A DNA stretch of 64,000 bases, from NCBI GenBank assembly GCA_025358125.1, contig JANYKS010000033.1:60690-124689 (forward strand), read 5' to 3'. Below the pieces are notes generated by a model. The model did no database searches. It was not told the origin of the DNA and worked only from the letters and a program-made list of their open reading frames with translations. The translations under genes and the position numbers were made by a program. Source of the stretch: Actinomycetes bacterium. Its GTDB lineage: Bacteria > Actinomycetota > Acidimicrobiia > Acidimicrobiales > Ilumatobacteraceae. This document shows positions 16,992 to 25,197 of the stretch, in pieces (the first letter of the stretch is position 1; each line of letters begins with the position of its first letter).

Positions 16992-18329
16992 TCATCCCAT
17001 CAGGTCGGTCACCACGTCGAGCCAGAACTGAGTCGTGAGGCGCAGCGATTCGACATCGATCCGTTCGTCGTTGCCGTGGAACCGTGACGCGAATTCGCTG
17101 GCTTCGACATCGGGGCTGAACAACCCGGCGCCGTAGGCCACCGAGCCCATTCGGCGTAAGATTCGCGCGTCGGTGAAGCCGACGACGAGCTGCGGCGAGA
17201 GCCGCGCCGCCGGGAACGGCCTGTTGACCGAACGCTGCAACGCGTCCCACATCGGATTGTCGATCCTGCTGATGCTGGCGGGGTCGTTCATGATGATCTC
17301 GACCTCGACCTCAACGGCAAGAGAGCCGAGCGCCTCGACGAGGTGGGCCTCGACATCGTCGGCGTCCTCGCCGGGTAGGGTGCGGATGTCAACGCCGATA
17401 TCGATCGCGCTCGGGATCGTGTTGGTCTTCATCCGGCCCTCGATCACGTTGCACGAGAACGTCGTGTGCGAGCACGCGTGGAGGTGCCGGGCCAGGCCGG
17501 CACGCGGCATCGCCGCGAGCGTGTCGTCAACATGCGCCGGATCGAGGAGCATCCTCGTCGTCTCCTCGTCGAGCCCCATCGACTCCACCTCATGACGCCA
17601 CAGGTCGTGGAAACGAGGGGCAGGCCGGTACGCGGCCAGGCGCTGGATCACGGCGGCCGCCTTCACGAGCGCGTTGTCGCTGCGGAACGGCGCCGAACCG
17701 TGCCCCGGCGTCCCGCGCACGCGCAGCTTTCTCCAGGCAACGCCCTTCTCGCCGACATTCACACCGACGAACGGCGCATCAGGTGAGCCGGTGTGAATGC
17801 CGCCGCTCTCGGTCAGCACGTAGTCGCAGCGGATCGCGTCGGCGGCGTGATCGGCGACCCACTGCGCGCCGTGCTTGGAGCCGGATTCCTCGTCGGCAAC
17901 CGCGAAGTAGATCAGATCACCCTTCGGGCGGAATCCGCGACGGGCGAGGTCGCGCACCGCTACCGCCATCGAAGCGGTGAGGTTGAGCATGTCGACGGCG
18001 CCCCTCCCCCACACTTCGCCATCGACGAGTTCGCCGCCGAACGGATCTCTGCTCCAGCCCTGCGGATCGACCGGCACGACATCGGTATGACCCATCAGAC
18101 AGACACTCGGAGCCGCCGGATCAGAGCCCTCGATCCTGGCAACGAGCGAACTCCGGCCTGGCGTTGGTTCGTATCGCTGCATCGCGATCCCGGCCCCTTC
18201 GAGGAACGATTGGAGCACGTCGACGGAGCGAATCTCATTGCCGGACTGCGCTGTGCCGTCGTTGACGCACTCGTTGCGGATCAGGGTCTGCAACAGCTCG
18301 ACCGTCTGCCCGGTGAGCGCGTCGGCCAT
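16992..18329 (-). CDS. M20-family metallopeptidase/amidohydrolase
   Basis: This is a zinc-dependent amidohydrolase or dipeptidase (ArgE/DapE/CPG2 group) of 445 residues. It has the metal motifs MGHTDVVPVDP and GRGAVDM, the general-base glutamate pair in VADEESGSKHG, a dimerisation insert and a C-terminal metal histidine region (RFHGNDERIDV). ATG 18329 lies one base after the stop of the HD-oxygenase gene, so the two are almost certainly co-translated; an alternative TTG/ATG region at 18353 would overlap it. Its substrate is unknown. Position as third gene behind a TmpA/TmpB-like pair suggests it removes an N-acyl or peptide group from the same substrate or from the product. Confidence 0.86.
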   Translation of the reverse strand: MADALTGQTVELLQTLIRNECVNDGTAQSGNEIRSVDVLQSFLEGAGIAMQRYEPTPGRSSLVARIEGSDPAAPSVCLMGHTDVVPVDPQGWSRDPFGGELVDGEVWGRGAVDMLNLTASMAVAVRDLARRGFRPKGDLIYFAVADEESGSKHGAQWVADHAADAIRCDYVLTESGGIHTGSPDAPFVGVNVGEKGVAWRKLRVRGTPGHGSAPFRSDNALVKAAAVIQRLAAYRPAPRFHDLWRHEVESMGLDEETTRMLLDPAHVDDTLAAMPRAGLARHLHACSHTTFSCNVIEGRMKTNTIPSAIDIGVDIRTLPGEDADDVEAHLVEALGSLAVEVEVEIIMNDPASISRIDNPMWDALQRSVNRPFPAARLSPQLVVGFTDARILRRMGSVAYGAGLFSPDVEASEFASRFHGNDERIDVESLRLTTQFWLDVVTDLMG

Positions 18330-18330
18330 C

Positions 18331-18930
18331 TCAGCCGCCGGCCCGGAGAACACGCGCGATCAGGTCACGGTGAGATTCGAGCGTTGGGGCTTCGTACGCA
18401 GGGTCCTTCGCGGCCTCGTCGAAGCGGCGCAGCGCGACGGCAGCGCCCGCATGTTCGAGGGTTCTGAACGCGTCCACTTCGTCCTCGCCCATCGGGCCAC
18501 CCTGGAGCTGCAGGGTGTGCACGGAAGCGGCAGAGAGTTTCGCGGCATAGTCGGTTTCGGTGGCGACCAGGAACCTTTTCGCGGCCACGTGCAGGCGGAC
18601 GGGCTCCGTTACGGCCGGGGCGAACCAGTGCGATAACCATCGTGCCCCGCTCGAATCGTGGTGGGCATCGACGTTGTCGTCGAGGGCGACGGTTGCGTCC
18701 CGCTCGCCTGCCGGCGTTCCAACCATGTGTCCGACATCGTGCAACAGCGCTGCCACGGCGAGCGCGTCGGTTGCGCCGGCTGCGATGGCCAGCGCACCGG
18801 CCTGGAGCTGATGTTGGATCATCGTGACGTCCTCGCCGAGGTAGGCCATGCCCTCGCTGGAGGAGAAGATCTCCTCGATCGCCGCGATCACCTCGCCGAC
18901 GGCCGCGTCGCTTGTCATGTCGCTCGTCAT
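18331..18930 (-). CDS. HD-domain mixed-valent diiron oxygenase, TmpB/PhnZ-like
   Basis: This 199-residue HD protein probably cleaves a C-P bond by oxidising an alpha-hydroxyphosphonate. Candidate ligands are His40, His64, Asp65, His90, His114 and Asp171. Several spacings (40-64-65 and 114-171) agree with what I remember of PhnZ (34-58-59 and 104-161). The Tyr30-x-x-Glu33 pair matches the mobile Tyr24/Glu27 pair that guards the substrate-binding iron. The LQLQGGPM segment and the LRRFDEAAKDP segment are typical of phosphonate-operon HD proteins. The ATG overlaps the stop of the 2-oxoglutarate oxygenase gene by four bases. The first eight residues are a repeated MTSD-MTSD, a 12-bp tandem duplication of the start. 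Confidence 0.82.
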   Translation of the reverse strand: MTSDMTSDAAVGEVIAAIEEIFSSSEGMAYLGEDVTMIQHQLQAGALAIAAGATDALAVAALLHDVGHMVGTPAGERDATVALDDNVDAHHDSSGARWLSHWFAPAVTEPVRLHVAAKRFLVATETDYAAKLSAASVHTLQLQGGPMGEDEVDAFRTLEHAGAAVALRRFDEAAKDPAYEAPTLESHRDLIARVLRAGG

Positions 18931-20012
18931 CGCGGCGCCCGGTCGAGTACGGCGACGGTGGACGCCAACCCGTCGAGATCGGCGTAGCAACCCTGCAGGT
19001 GCCGACAACCGGCGCCATCGGTGAACGCTGTCCTGGCATGCAGGATCCTCGTGTTGTCGAACGCGATGCAGTCGCCAGGGGCAAGCTTGAAGTGCAGCTC
19101 GAGTTCAGGCCGGGCAAGCGTCTCGGCGAACAACCGCAGCGAGCGGTAGACCTCGCCCACCCGACCGGGTTCGACCTGCGGTGGTTCGACGGCCCGGTCG
19201 TTCCAACGGATGCCGCGCACCTCGTCGGCGAGGTTGAGTTCGATCGTCGGCCCGCTGGCCCGCAGGGCGGTGTCTCCATCGTCGTAGCGGAACGTGAGCG
19301 ATGTCGTCGAGAGCGTCGCGAAGGCAGCCGGGTCGTCGCGCCGCAGGATCGCCGCCGCGCTGAAGCCGTCGAGCATCACGTTCTCACCGCCATTTGCCGA
19401 CGACGTGATGCAGTGCAGCAGTTGGATGCCGGGCACCGGCTCACGGTACGGATTGTCGGTGTGCGGCTTGATCGCCCTGCCGGTGAACGCCAGGTTCGTC
19501 GGTTGCGGCTCGACGCGCACGTCGAACAGATCGCCGTAGTTCGTGGTTCTCACATGCCCGAACGAGCGCGCGACCTCGAGCACCTGTCCCGGCTCGGTCG
19601 CAACGCTGCGCACGAGCAGAAGACCAAGGCTCATCAAGGCATGCACCGCATCCGATCGTTGCTGCCCATCGACGGCGAGCTGAGCCCATTGCACCTCCGG
19701 CGGGCCGTTGACGAGATCCGCCGCCAGCCACGGCAGGCGGTTGCGCTCGCTGCGGTCGTCGAACACGCGCGTGCGCCCCGGTGCGTTGTCAGCGAGCCAC
19801 TGGCGTGAGAAATGCCCGACATGACCGTCGGGCGTGAACGTGACCTCGACATCGTCACCGCTGGAGCTGAATGTTGCGACTCCGGTATCCGGCTCGAGCG
19901 CGAGCACACTCCGCAGCCGCTGCCCGGAACCGGGGTGGCGGCATTCGGTGCACGGGCATGCGTCGCGCAGCCACAGCGCCGGGACCGACAGATCGTCGAG
20001 GACGAGGTTCAT
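18927..20012 (-). CDS. Fe(II)/2-oxoglutarate oxygenase, gamma-butyrobetaine hydroxylase/TmpA-like
   Basis: This non-heme oxygenase of 361 residues would hydroxylate the carbon next to a phosphonate or, in the parent family, gamma-butyrobetaine. The N-terminal zinc-binding domain of this family is present (Cys19, Cys21, Cys24, His26). The iron ligands are His184 and Asp186 in KPHTDNPYRE and the distal His325 in TRILHARTAF, with the 2-oxoglutarate arginine expected shortly after. It overlaps an HD-oxygenase gene. That pairing is the one described for trimethylaminoethylphosphonate breakdown (TmpA hydroxylates, TmpB cleaves to glycine betaine). No phosphonate transporter is in the window. Gamma-butyrobetaine hydroxylase itself is the alternative. 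Confidence 0.83.
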   Translation of the reverse strand: MNLVLDDLSVPALWLRDACPCTECRHPGSGQRLRSVLALEPDTGVATFSSSGDDVEVTFTPDGHVGHFSRQWLADNAPGRTRVFDDRSERNRLPWLAADLVNGPPEVQWAQLAVDGQQRSDAVHALMSLGLLLVRSVATEPGQVLEVARSFGHVRTTNYGDLFDVRVEPQPTNLAFTGRAIKPHTDNPYREPVPGIQLLHCITSSANGGENVMLDGFSAAAILRRDDPAAFATLSTTSLTFRYDDGDTALRASGPTIELNLADEVRGIRWNDRAVEPPQVEPGRVGEVYRSLRLFAETLARPELELHFKLAPGDCIAFDNTRILHARTAFTDGAGCRHLQGCYADLDGLASTVAVLDRAPR

Positions 20013-20054
20013 GGCCTTGAACTTAACGTCGTGGGTTGCCGCTGGCCCGACTGA

Positions 20055-20855
20055 TCACGCACCGGCCCCATCCGGCGCGACCGTCGCCGGCGCGTCCAAC
20101 GTGTAGGACGTCATCGAGAGCGACCCCATCGCATACCCATCGACGAGCACGTCCGCCGGCTTGCCAGCCGCGCTCGCGAGACCTGCGAGGTAGAGCATCG
20201 GAACGAAGTGATCCGGTGTCGGCACGGCCCGATGAAAATCGGCGTGCCCGGCGAGGCCGGCGGCACGACCGGGATCGTTGGTGAGGATGTCCTTCGCGGC
20301 CTCGTCGAAGCGGTAGGCCCAATCGAAACCGTCGTCGGGGCGCGACCAGTCGAGCATCCCGAGGTTGTGCACGATGTTGCCGCTACCCACGATCAGCACG
20401 CCGCGTTCGCGCAGTGGCGCCAATGCGGCGCCGAGATCGAGGTGATCTTGAAACGGCTTCTGGGCATCGATCGAAAGTTGCACCACCGGAACGTCGGCGT
20501 CCGGGAACATGTGCACGAGCACCGACCATGTACCGTGGTCGAGACCCCAGCTGTCGTGATCCAACCCGACCCAGGTCGGCTTGACAACCTCTTGGATCTC
20601 GACCGCGAGATCGGCGTCGCCGGGCGCCGGGTACTGGACATCGAACAGCGCCTTGGGAAACCCGTAGAAGTCATGGATCGTGCGTGGCGCAGCCATCGCG
20701 GTGACGGCCGTCGCGTTGATGAACCAGTGGGCGGAGATCACGAGCACGGCGCGCGGCCGAGGAACCGATGCGCCGAACGCCCGCCACGACTCGGTGTAGC
20801 GGTTGGTCTCGAGCGTGTTCATCGGGCTGCCGTGGCCGATGAACGCGGCGGGCAT
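20055..20855 (-). CDS. LigB-type extradiol dioxygenase (4,5-DOPA dioxygenase/YgiD family)
   Basis: This is a 266-residue class III extradiol ring-cleavage dioxygenase. The family start MPAAFIGHGSPMN is present, so ATG 20855 is preferred over the TTG at 20870. Metal-site histidines are in GHGSPM, SAHWF and the LDHDSWGLDHGTW segment, with GSGNIVHNLG later. Relatives open DOPA or other catechols between or beside the hydroxyls; many bacterial members have unproven substrates. It lies 42 bases upstream of the TmpA-like gene and 25 bases after the O-methyltransferase gene, all read leftward, so one operon is possible, although a catechol has no obvious link to phosphonates. Confidence 0.85.
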   Translation of the reverse strand: MPAAFIGHGSPMNTLETNRYTESWRAFGASVPRPRAVLVISAHWFINATAVTAMAAPRTIHDFYGFPKALFDVQYPAPGDADLAVEIQEVVKPTWVGLDHDSWGLDHGTWSVLVHMFPDADVPVVQLSIDAQKPFQDHLDLGAALAPLRERGVLIVGSGNIVHNLGMLDWSRPDDGFDWAYRFDEAAKDILTNDPGRAAGLAGHADFHRAVPTPDHFVPMLYLAGLASAAGKPADVLVDGYAMGSLSMTSYTLDAPATVAPDGAGA

Positions 20856-20880
20856 CAGGGCTGAATCCAATGTCGTCGCC

Positions 20881-21543
20881 CTATCTCTTGCGGAGCAGCG
20901 TAAGGCCGTCGGCGATCGGCAGCATCACTGCGTCGACGCGCCCATCGGCTGCGACCATGTCGTTGAACGCGCGGATGGCTGCGGTGTCGGCACTGGTGTC
21001 GGATGGATCGACCACCCGACCGCTCCACAGCACATTGTCGACAGCGACGACACCACCTGGTCGCATTCTGGTGATGATCTCTTCGAAGTAGACCGCGTAG
21101 CCACCCTTGTCGGCGTCGATGAACGCGAAATCGATCGGCGGGTCGCTCGGCATCGCCCGCAACGTGTCAGCGGCCGGAGCAATGCGCAGATCGACACGGT
21201 CGTCGAGTGCAGCCTCCTTCCACGCCTGGACAGCCCGTGCGGTGTACTCGGTGCTGACGTCGCAGCAGATCAGTCGGCCACCCTCGGCCAGCCCGCGAGC
21301 GAGACAGACCGATGAGTAACCGGTGAACGTGCCGACCTCGACGATCAGGTGGGCGCCGAGGATCTTGGCGAGCATCGTGAGCAATGCCCCCTGTTCGGGG
21401 GAGATCTGCATCCGCGCGATTTCGCCCATCGCCTCGGTGTCGGTGATCAGCCGGCTGAGGACGGGATCGGGCGGTGTTCCGTGAGCGACGAGGTAGCTGT
21501 GCAGATCCGGGCCGAGCCCAAGGCTCTTGGGAGTGTTCGCCAT
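20881..21543 (-). CDS. Class I O-methyltransferase (CCoAOMT/MdmC family)
   Basis: This is a cation-dependent catechol-type O-methyltransferase of 220 residues. It has the SAM motif IVEVGTFTGYSS near residue 67, the acidic CCDVS loop, and the metal-binding DFAFIDADKGGY followed by AVDNVLWSGRV. Relatives methylate catechols, caffeoyl-CoA or small-molecule hydroxyls. The gene precedes a catechol-type dioxygenase in the same direction, so the two may act on the same class of aromatic substrate. The ATG at 21543 is the natural start. Confidence 0.86.
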   Translation of the reverse strand: MANTPKSLGLGPDLHSYLVAHGTPPDPVLSRLITDTEAMGEIARMQISPEQGALLTMLAKILGAHLIVEVGTFTGYSSVCLARGLAEGGRLICCDVSTEYTARAVQAWKEAALDDRVDLRIAPAADTLRAMPSDPPIDFAFIDADKGGYAVYFEEIITRMRPGGVVAVDNVLWSGRVVDPSDTSADTAAIRAFNDMVAADGRVDAVMLPIADGLTLLRKR

Positions 21544-21564
21544 CCCCCGACTCTAGTGGCCGGG

Positions 21565-23025
21565 TCAGCGGCCCCGACGGCCCGAACTCTGGCGGCCAGA
21601 GAACGGGCGAGCGGACGAGTTGTTGCTGCGGCGGGGAGCCGTCGAGCGGGGCCCGCGAGCGGGAGCCTCTGCGAACACGGCCGGATCGTACTTGACCAGC
21701 GGGGCAGCCGGCCCGACGAGACCGACGACCACGGAGTGCCCCGGCGACACCCTGGTGATGATCGGCTCGATCTTTGCCGCTCTCGCCAGCGACTTGACGT
21801 CGCCGACCTGCTCCGGCGTCATCAGCGTGACGACGACACCTTCTGCGCCAGCGCGTGCCGTTCGACCGGACCGGTGCAGGTAAGCCTTGTGTTCGGCCGG
21901 TGGATCGACGTGAATGACCATCGCGATGTCATCGACATGGATACCGCGGGCGGCGATGTCGGTGGCCACGAGCACCCGGGTCGAACCGTCGGTGAACGAT
22001 TCGAGGTTGCGCTCGCGGGCGTTCTGGGACAGGTTGCCGTGCAACTCGACGGCGGGGATGCCGGCAGCCGACAACTGCTTGGCGAGCTTCTTCGCGCCGT
22101 GCTTGGTGCGGGTGAAAAGCAGCGAACGGTCCATTCCCTGGGCGAGTTCGCGAATGACCGTCGGCTTGTCGGCCGCAGATACGGCGAACACGTGGTGGGT
22201 CATCGTCGACACCGCAGCGACCTCGGGATCGACGGAGTGGACGACCGGGTTCGTGAGGTAACGCTTGACGAGGACATCGATGCCGTTGTCGAGCGTTGCC
22301 GAAAAGAGCAGCCGCTGGCCGTTCGCGGGTGTGGCATCGAGCAGGCGCTTGACGGCCGGCAGGAAGCCGAGGTCGGCCATGTGATCGGCTTCGTCGAGCA
22401 CGGTCACCTCGACCTGGTCCAGACGGCAATGGCGCTGGGCGATGAGGTCCTCGAGCCGGCCGGGGCAGGCGACGAGAATGTCGACACCCAAGCGCAGCGC
22501 ATTGACTTGAGGTCCCTGGCCGACCCCGCCGAAGACGGTGGCGACCTTCAGCGACATCGCGTGCGCGATCGGGGTCAGCGCCTCCGCGACCTGATTCGCG
22601 AGCTCGCGGGTCGGTACGAGGATGAGCGCACGTGGGCGCTTGGCATCGCGGCGGCCTCCGGACGCGGCCAGGCGGGCAACGGTGGGAATCGCGAAGGCGA
22701 TGGTCTTGCCGCTACCGGTCTTGCCGCGGCCGAGCACGTCGCGGCCGGCGAGCGAATCGGGCAGCGTTGCCGACTGAATCGGGAACGGGACGGTGACGCC
22801 TGCGCGGGTGAGCGAATCGACGATCGCGGCCGGCACCGCGAGCGCCGAGAAGTCGACCGCGTCGACGACGGGGGCGGTGGACGGCGACAGGTCGACTGCC
22901 GCCTGATGCGAGTGGGCAGATGCCCCCGACGTCGATGGCCGGCGTTCCGCCGAATCTGCGGGGCGAGGGCCCCGCCGTCGGCCGTTGCGGCGCGACGCGC
23001 CAGAGGGGGATGTAGAGGTGTTCAT
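21565..23025 (-). CDS. DEAD-box RNA helicase
   Basis: This ATP-dependent RNA helicase is of RhlE/CsdA type, 486 residues. A Ser/Arg-rich, probably disordered N-terminus (about 75 residues) precedes the Q motif (PFPIQ). The core carries GKTGSGKT (motif I), PTRELANQ (Ia), DEAD in VLDEADHM (II), SAT (III) and HRSGRTARAG (VI; the usual second Gly is Ala). The tail is basic and rich in Arg/Ser/Gly. ATG 23025 has a GGAAGGA ribosome-binding site six bases upstream; the longer open frame to 23109 lacks one. Such helicases help ribosome assembly and RNA turnover, often in the cold. Confidence 0.9.
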   Translation of the reverse strand: MNTSTSPSGASRRNGRRRGPRPADSAERRPSTSGASAHSHQAAVDLSPSTAPVVDAVDFSALAVPAAIVDSLTRAGVTVPFPIQSATLPDSLAGRDVLGRGKTGSGKTIAFAIPTVARLAASGGRRDAKRPRALILVPTRELANQVAEALTPIAHAMSLKVATVFGGVGQGPQVNALRLGVDILVACPGRLEDLIAQRHCRLDQVEVTVLDEADHMADLGFLPAVKRLLDATPANGQRLLFSATLDNGIDVLVKRYLTNPVVHSVDPEVAAVSTMTHHVFAVSAADKPTVIRELAQGMDRSLLFTRTKHGAKKLAKQLSAAGIPAVELHGNLSQNARERNLESFTDGSTRVLVATDIAARGIHVDDIAMVIHVDPPAEHKAYLHRSGRTARAGAEGVVVTLMTPEQVGDVKSLARAAKIEPIITRVSPGHSVVVGLVGPAAPLVKYDPAVFAEAPARGPRSTAPRRSNNSSARPFSGRQSSGRRGR

Positions 23026-23274
23026 CGGATTCCTTCCAGATTCGGTTGGCCGCTGATGCATGGCTGTCCGCTCGATGGAACGAAATCGTGCGCCCTGAGG
23101 CGCTTGCACTCGACCGCGTGCTGCTGGAGTAGCAACAAGCAGCCACCAACACTATCGGTCGTTCGCCGAAAACGCGTTGCGGCCGTCGTCTATCGTCTCC
23201 GGTGTTGTGTCTCCGGTCGGCCGTCGTCATTGCTCCAGCGCTTCTCCGACCACCCGAGGTGACAAGATGGGCAG

Positions 23275-23766
23275 ATGGAAACCCGCGAGCACTACAACAC
23301 GGAACGGGATCGCATCCGGTCAGCGCACATGCTCGACGCCGGGGTGCGGCCGCCCTCATCGGCACGCGGCGTGCACCACGTTGCCCTGTTGTCGTCCGAT
23401 GTCGAGACGACGGTGCGTTTCTATCAGGACCTGCTCGAGTTCCCGCTCACCGACATGTTCGAGAATCGCGACTATCAGGGTTCGACCCACTTCTTCTTCG
23501 ACATCGGTAACGCAAACGCGCTCGCGTTCTTCGACATGCCGGGTCTGGATCTCGGTCCGTATCGCGAGGTACTGGGCGGCCTGCACCATCTCGCCATCTC
23601 GGTCGAGCCGTCGCGCTGGCAGCACTTGCGTGAAAAGCTCGAAGCGGCCGGTGTCGATTACAGCCATATCGACGGATCATCGATCTACTTCCTTGACCCG
23701 GATGGCGCCCGGCTGGAGCTGATCAGCGACCCCCTCGGCGAGATGTACGGCCACACCGTGCTCTGA
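23275..23766 (+). CDS. VOC-family (glyoxalase-like) protein
   Basis: This is a 163-residue vicinal-oxygen-chelate protein. A short charged N-terminal extension precedes the first strand, GVHHVALLSSDVETTVRFYQ. The second module has GLHHLAISVE and DPDGARLELI, giving the usual two-His-plus-Glu metal site. The substrate is not evident. It is transcribed towards the PLP enzyme gene with only 16 bases between the stops, and is unrelated in sequence detail to the MarR-linked VOC gene. Confidence 0.82.
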   Translation: METREHYNTERDRIRSAHMLDAGVRPPSSARGVHHVALLSSDVETTVRFYQDLLEFPLTDMFENRDYQGSTHFFFDIGNANALAFFDMPGLDLGPYREVLGGLHHLAISVEPSRWQHLREKLEAAGVDYSHIDGSSIYFLDPDGARLELISDPLGEMYGHTVL

Positions 23767-23782
23767 CCGAGCGGCGTGCACT

Positions 23783-25171
23783 CTATGCCGGGGGCAGGCC
23801 CTGGTGCTGATCCATCATGTCGCTCATCACAGCCCGGATGAACTCGTCGGCCTCCTCGGTCCAGCCACCGGACACGCCGCCGTAGATCGCACCGCTCTTG
23901 GGAGGGGCATCACGATTCGCACGCGCGTACTGGACGGCGGCATCGAGGTCGGTGACCCACGTCTCGACCACGCCCGATTGGGTCTGGGGCCTGGTGACCG
24001 CCATGTGGATTGCGTTCGGGTACTGCAGGCCGTTCATCCGCCATCCACTTGCCCGCAGCGCGTCGTTGACGTGATAGATGTCGAAGTCGTCGGACGTGAA
24101 CGCGAACAGATAACTCGGCTCGCCGATCAGGCGTAGTTCCGGATGGCTTCGCACCGCATCCTGCATCGCGTCCGACGTGTCGAAGATGTTCTGAGCGCAG
24201 CGTAGATACCCATCGCGTCCGGTGGCCACCATCCCCGCCCACGTGGCCGCGAGCAGACCGCTGGAGCGTGACCCATCGATACCCGGCGAGCAGTACTTAC
24301 CGCCCGTCCACGCCGTCTGGAAAAAGTACTGGCTGTTGCGCAGTGCCCGGTCCCTGAACAGCAGCAGCGATGTGCCCTTCAGGCCGTAGCCGTACTTGTG
24401 GGTGTCGGCGGAGATCGTGGTGACGCCGGGAACCCGGAAGTCGAACTGCGGAATCGGGAAGCCGAGTTGCTCGCCGAACGGAAGGATGAACCCCCCGAGG
24501 CAGCCATCGACGTGGAGACCGACGCCCCGCGACAGCGCTAGCTGCCCGAGCGCGGCGATGTCGTCGATCGTGCCGTAGCCGTAGTTCGAGGCCGAGCCGA
24601 GGATCGCGATCGTCTGGTCGTCGATCAACGCGGCTATCGCCTCGAGGTCGACCTGCGCCGTCGCCTGTTCGATCGGCGCGGAGCGTAGCTCGATACCAAG
24701 CAGGTGGCAGGCCTTGTCGAACGCGGGGTGGCCCGTCTCCGGCTTCACGAAATTGGGCGAGGTGATCCCCCGCGTGGCCCTCGCGTGATCGCGGTAGGAC
24801 AGCACCGCGTGGAGGATGCTGGCGCTCCCACCGCTCGTGATCATCCCGACAGGATCACCGTCGGCGATCGCCCCGGCGTTGAAGAGATCGAGACCCATCG
24901 CGATGATCTCGCCCTCGAACCGGGTCGCGCTCGGGCACACATCGCGCTGGAGCGCGTTCATGTGCCCGTACAGACCGAACGCCTCCGACATGAAGGCATA
25001 GTGAGCCATGTCGCCGCAGTAGAACGAACCGCTGGCCTTGCCAGTCTGCCAGAACGAGTCCTCCTGTGTGGCCATTTCGCGCAACTCGGCGAGGATCGCG
25101 CTGCGGTCGCGACCTTCGCTCGGTAGTCCGCGCAGCACCGGATATCGATCGGCGTATGGATAGCTGCTCAT
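23783..25171 (-). CDS. PLP-dependent lyase/decarboxylase, sphingosine-1-phosphate lyase-like
   Basis: This is a fold-type I pyridoxal-phosphate enzyme of 462 residues. The cofactor lysine is in SADTHKYGYGLKGTS, near residue 250, a motif close to that of sphingosine-1-phosphate lyase. The upstream MITSGGSASI phosphate-binding segment and the LHVDGCLGGF aspartate, which contacts the pyridine nitrogen, are present. S1P-lyase-like and glutamate-decarboxylase-like enzymes are hard to separate by eye. A bacterial role could be cleavage of phosphorylated amino alcohols or amino-acid decarboxylation. It is divergent from the FGGY kinase gene, 26 bases between starts. Confidence 0.8.
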   Translation of the reverse strand: MSSYPYADRYPVLRGLPSEGRDRSAILAELREMATQEDSFWQTGKASGSFYCGDMAHYAFMSEAFGLYGHMNALQRDVCPSATRFEGEIIAMGLDLFNAGAIADGDPVGMITSGGSASILHAVLSYRDHARATRGITSPNFVKPETGHPAFDKACHLLGIELRSAPIEQATAQVDLEAIAALIDDQTIAILGSASNYGYGTIDDIAALGQLALSRGVGLHVDGCLGGFILPFGEQLGFPIPQFDFRVPGVTTISADTHKYGYGLKGTSLLLFRDRALRNSQYFFQTAWTGGKYCSPGIDGSRSSGLLAATWAGMVATGRDGYLRCAQNIFDTSDAMQDAVRSHPELRLIGEPSYLFAFTSDDFDIYHVNDALRASGWRMNGLQYPNAIHMAVTRPQTQSGVVETWVTDLDAAVQYARANRDAPPKSGAIYGGVSGGWTEEADEFIRAVMSDMMDQHQGLPPA

Positions 25172-25197
25172 GCCTGCGAGCTTGGCACACGTCCGCC

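Noticed and set aside
20055..21543. LigB dioxygenase and O-methyltransferase as certain members of the phosphonate operon
   Set aside because: They are read the same way with short gaps, but their predicted chemistry concerns catechols; co-transcription alone does not make them part of that pathway.
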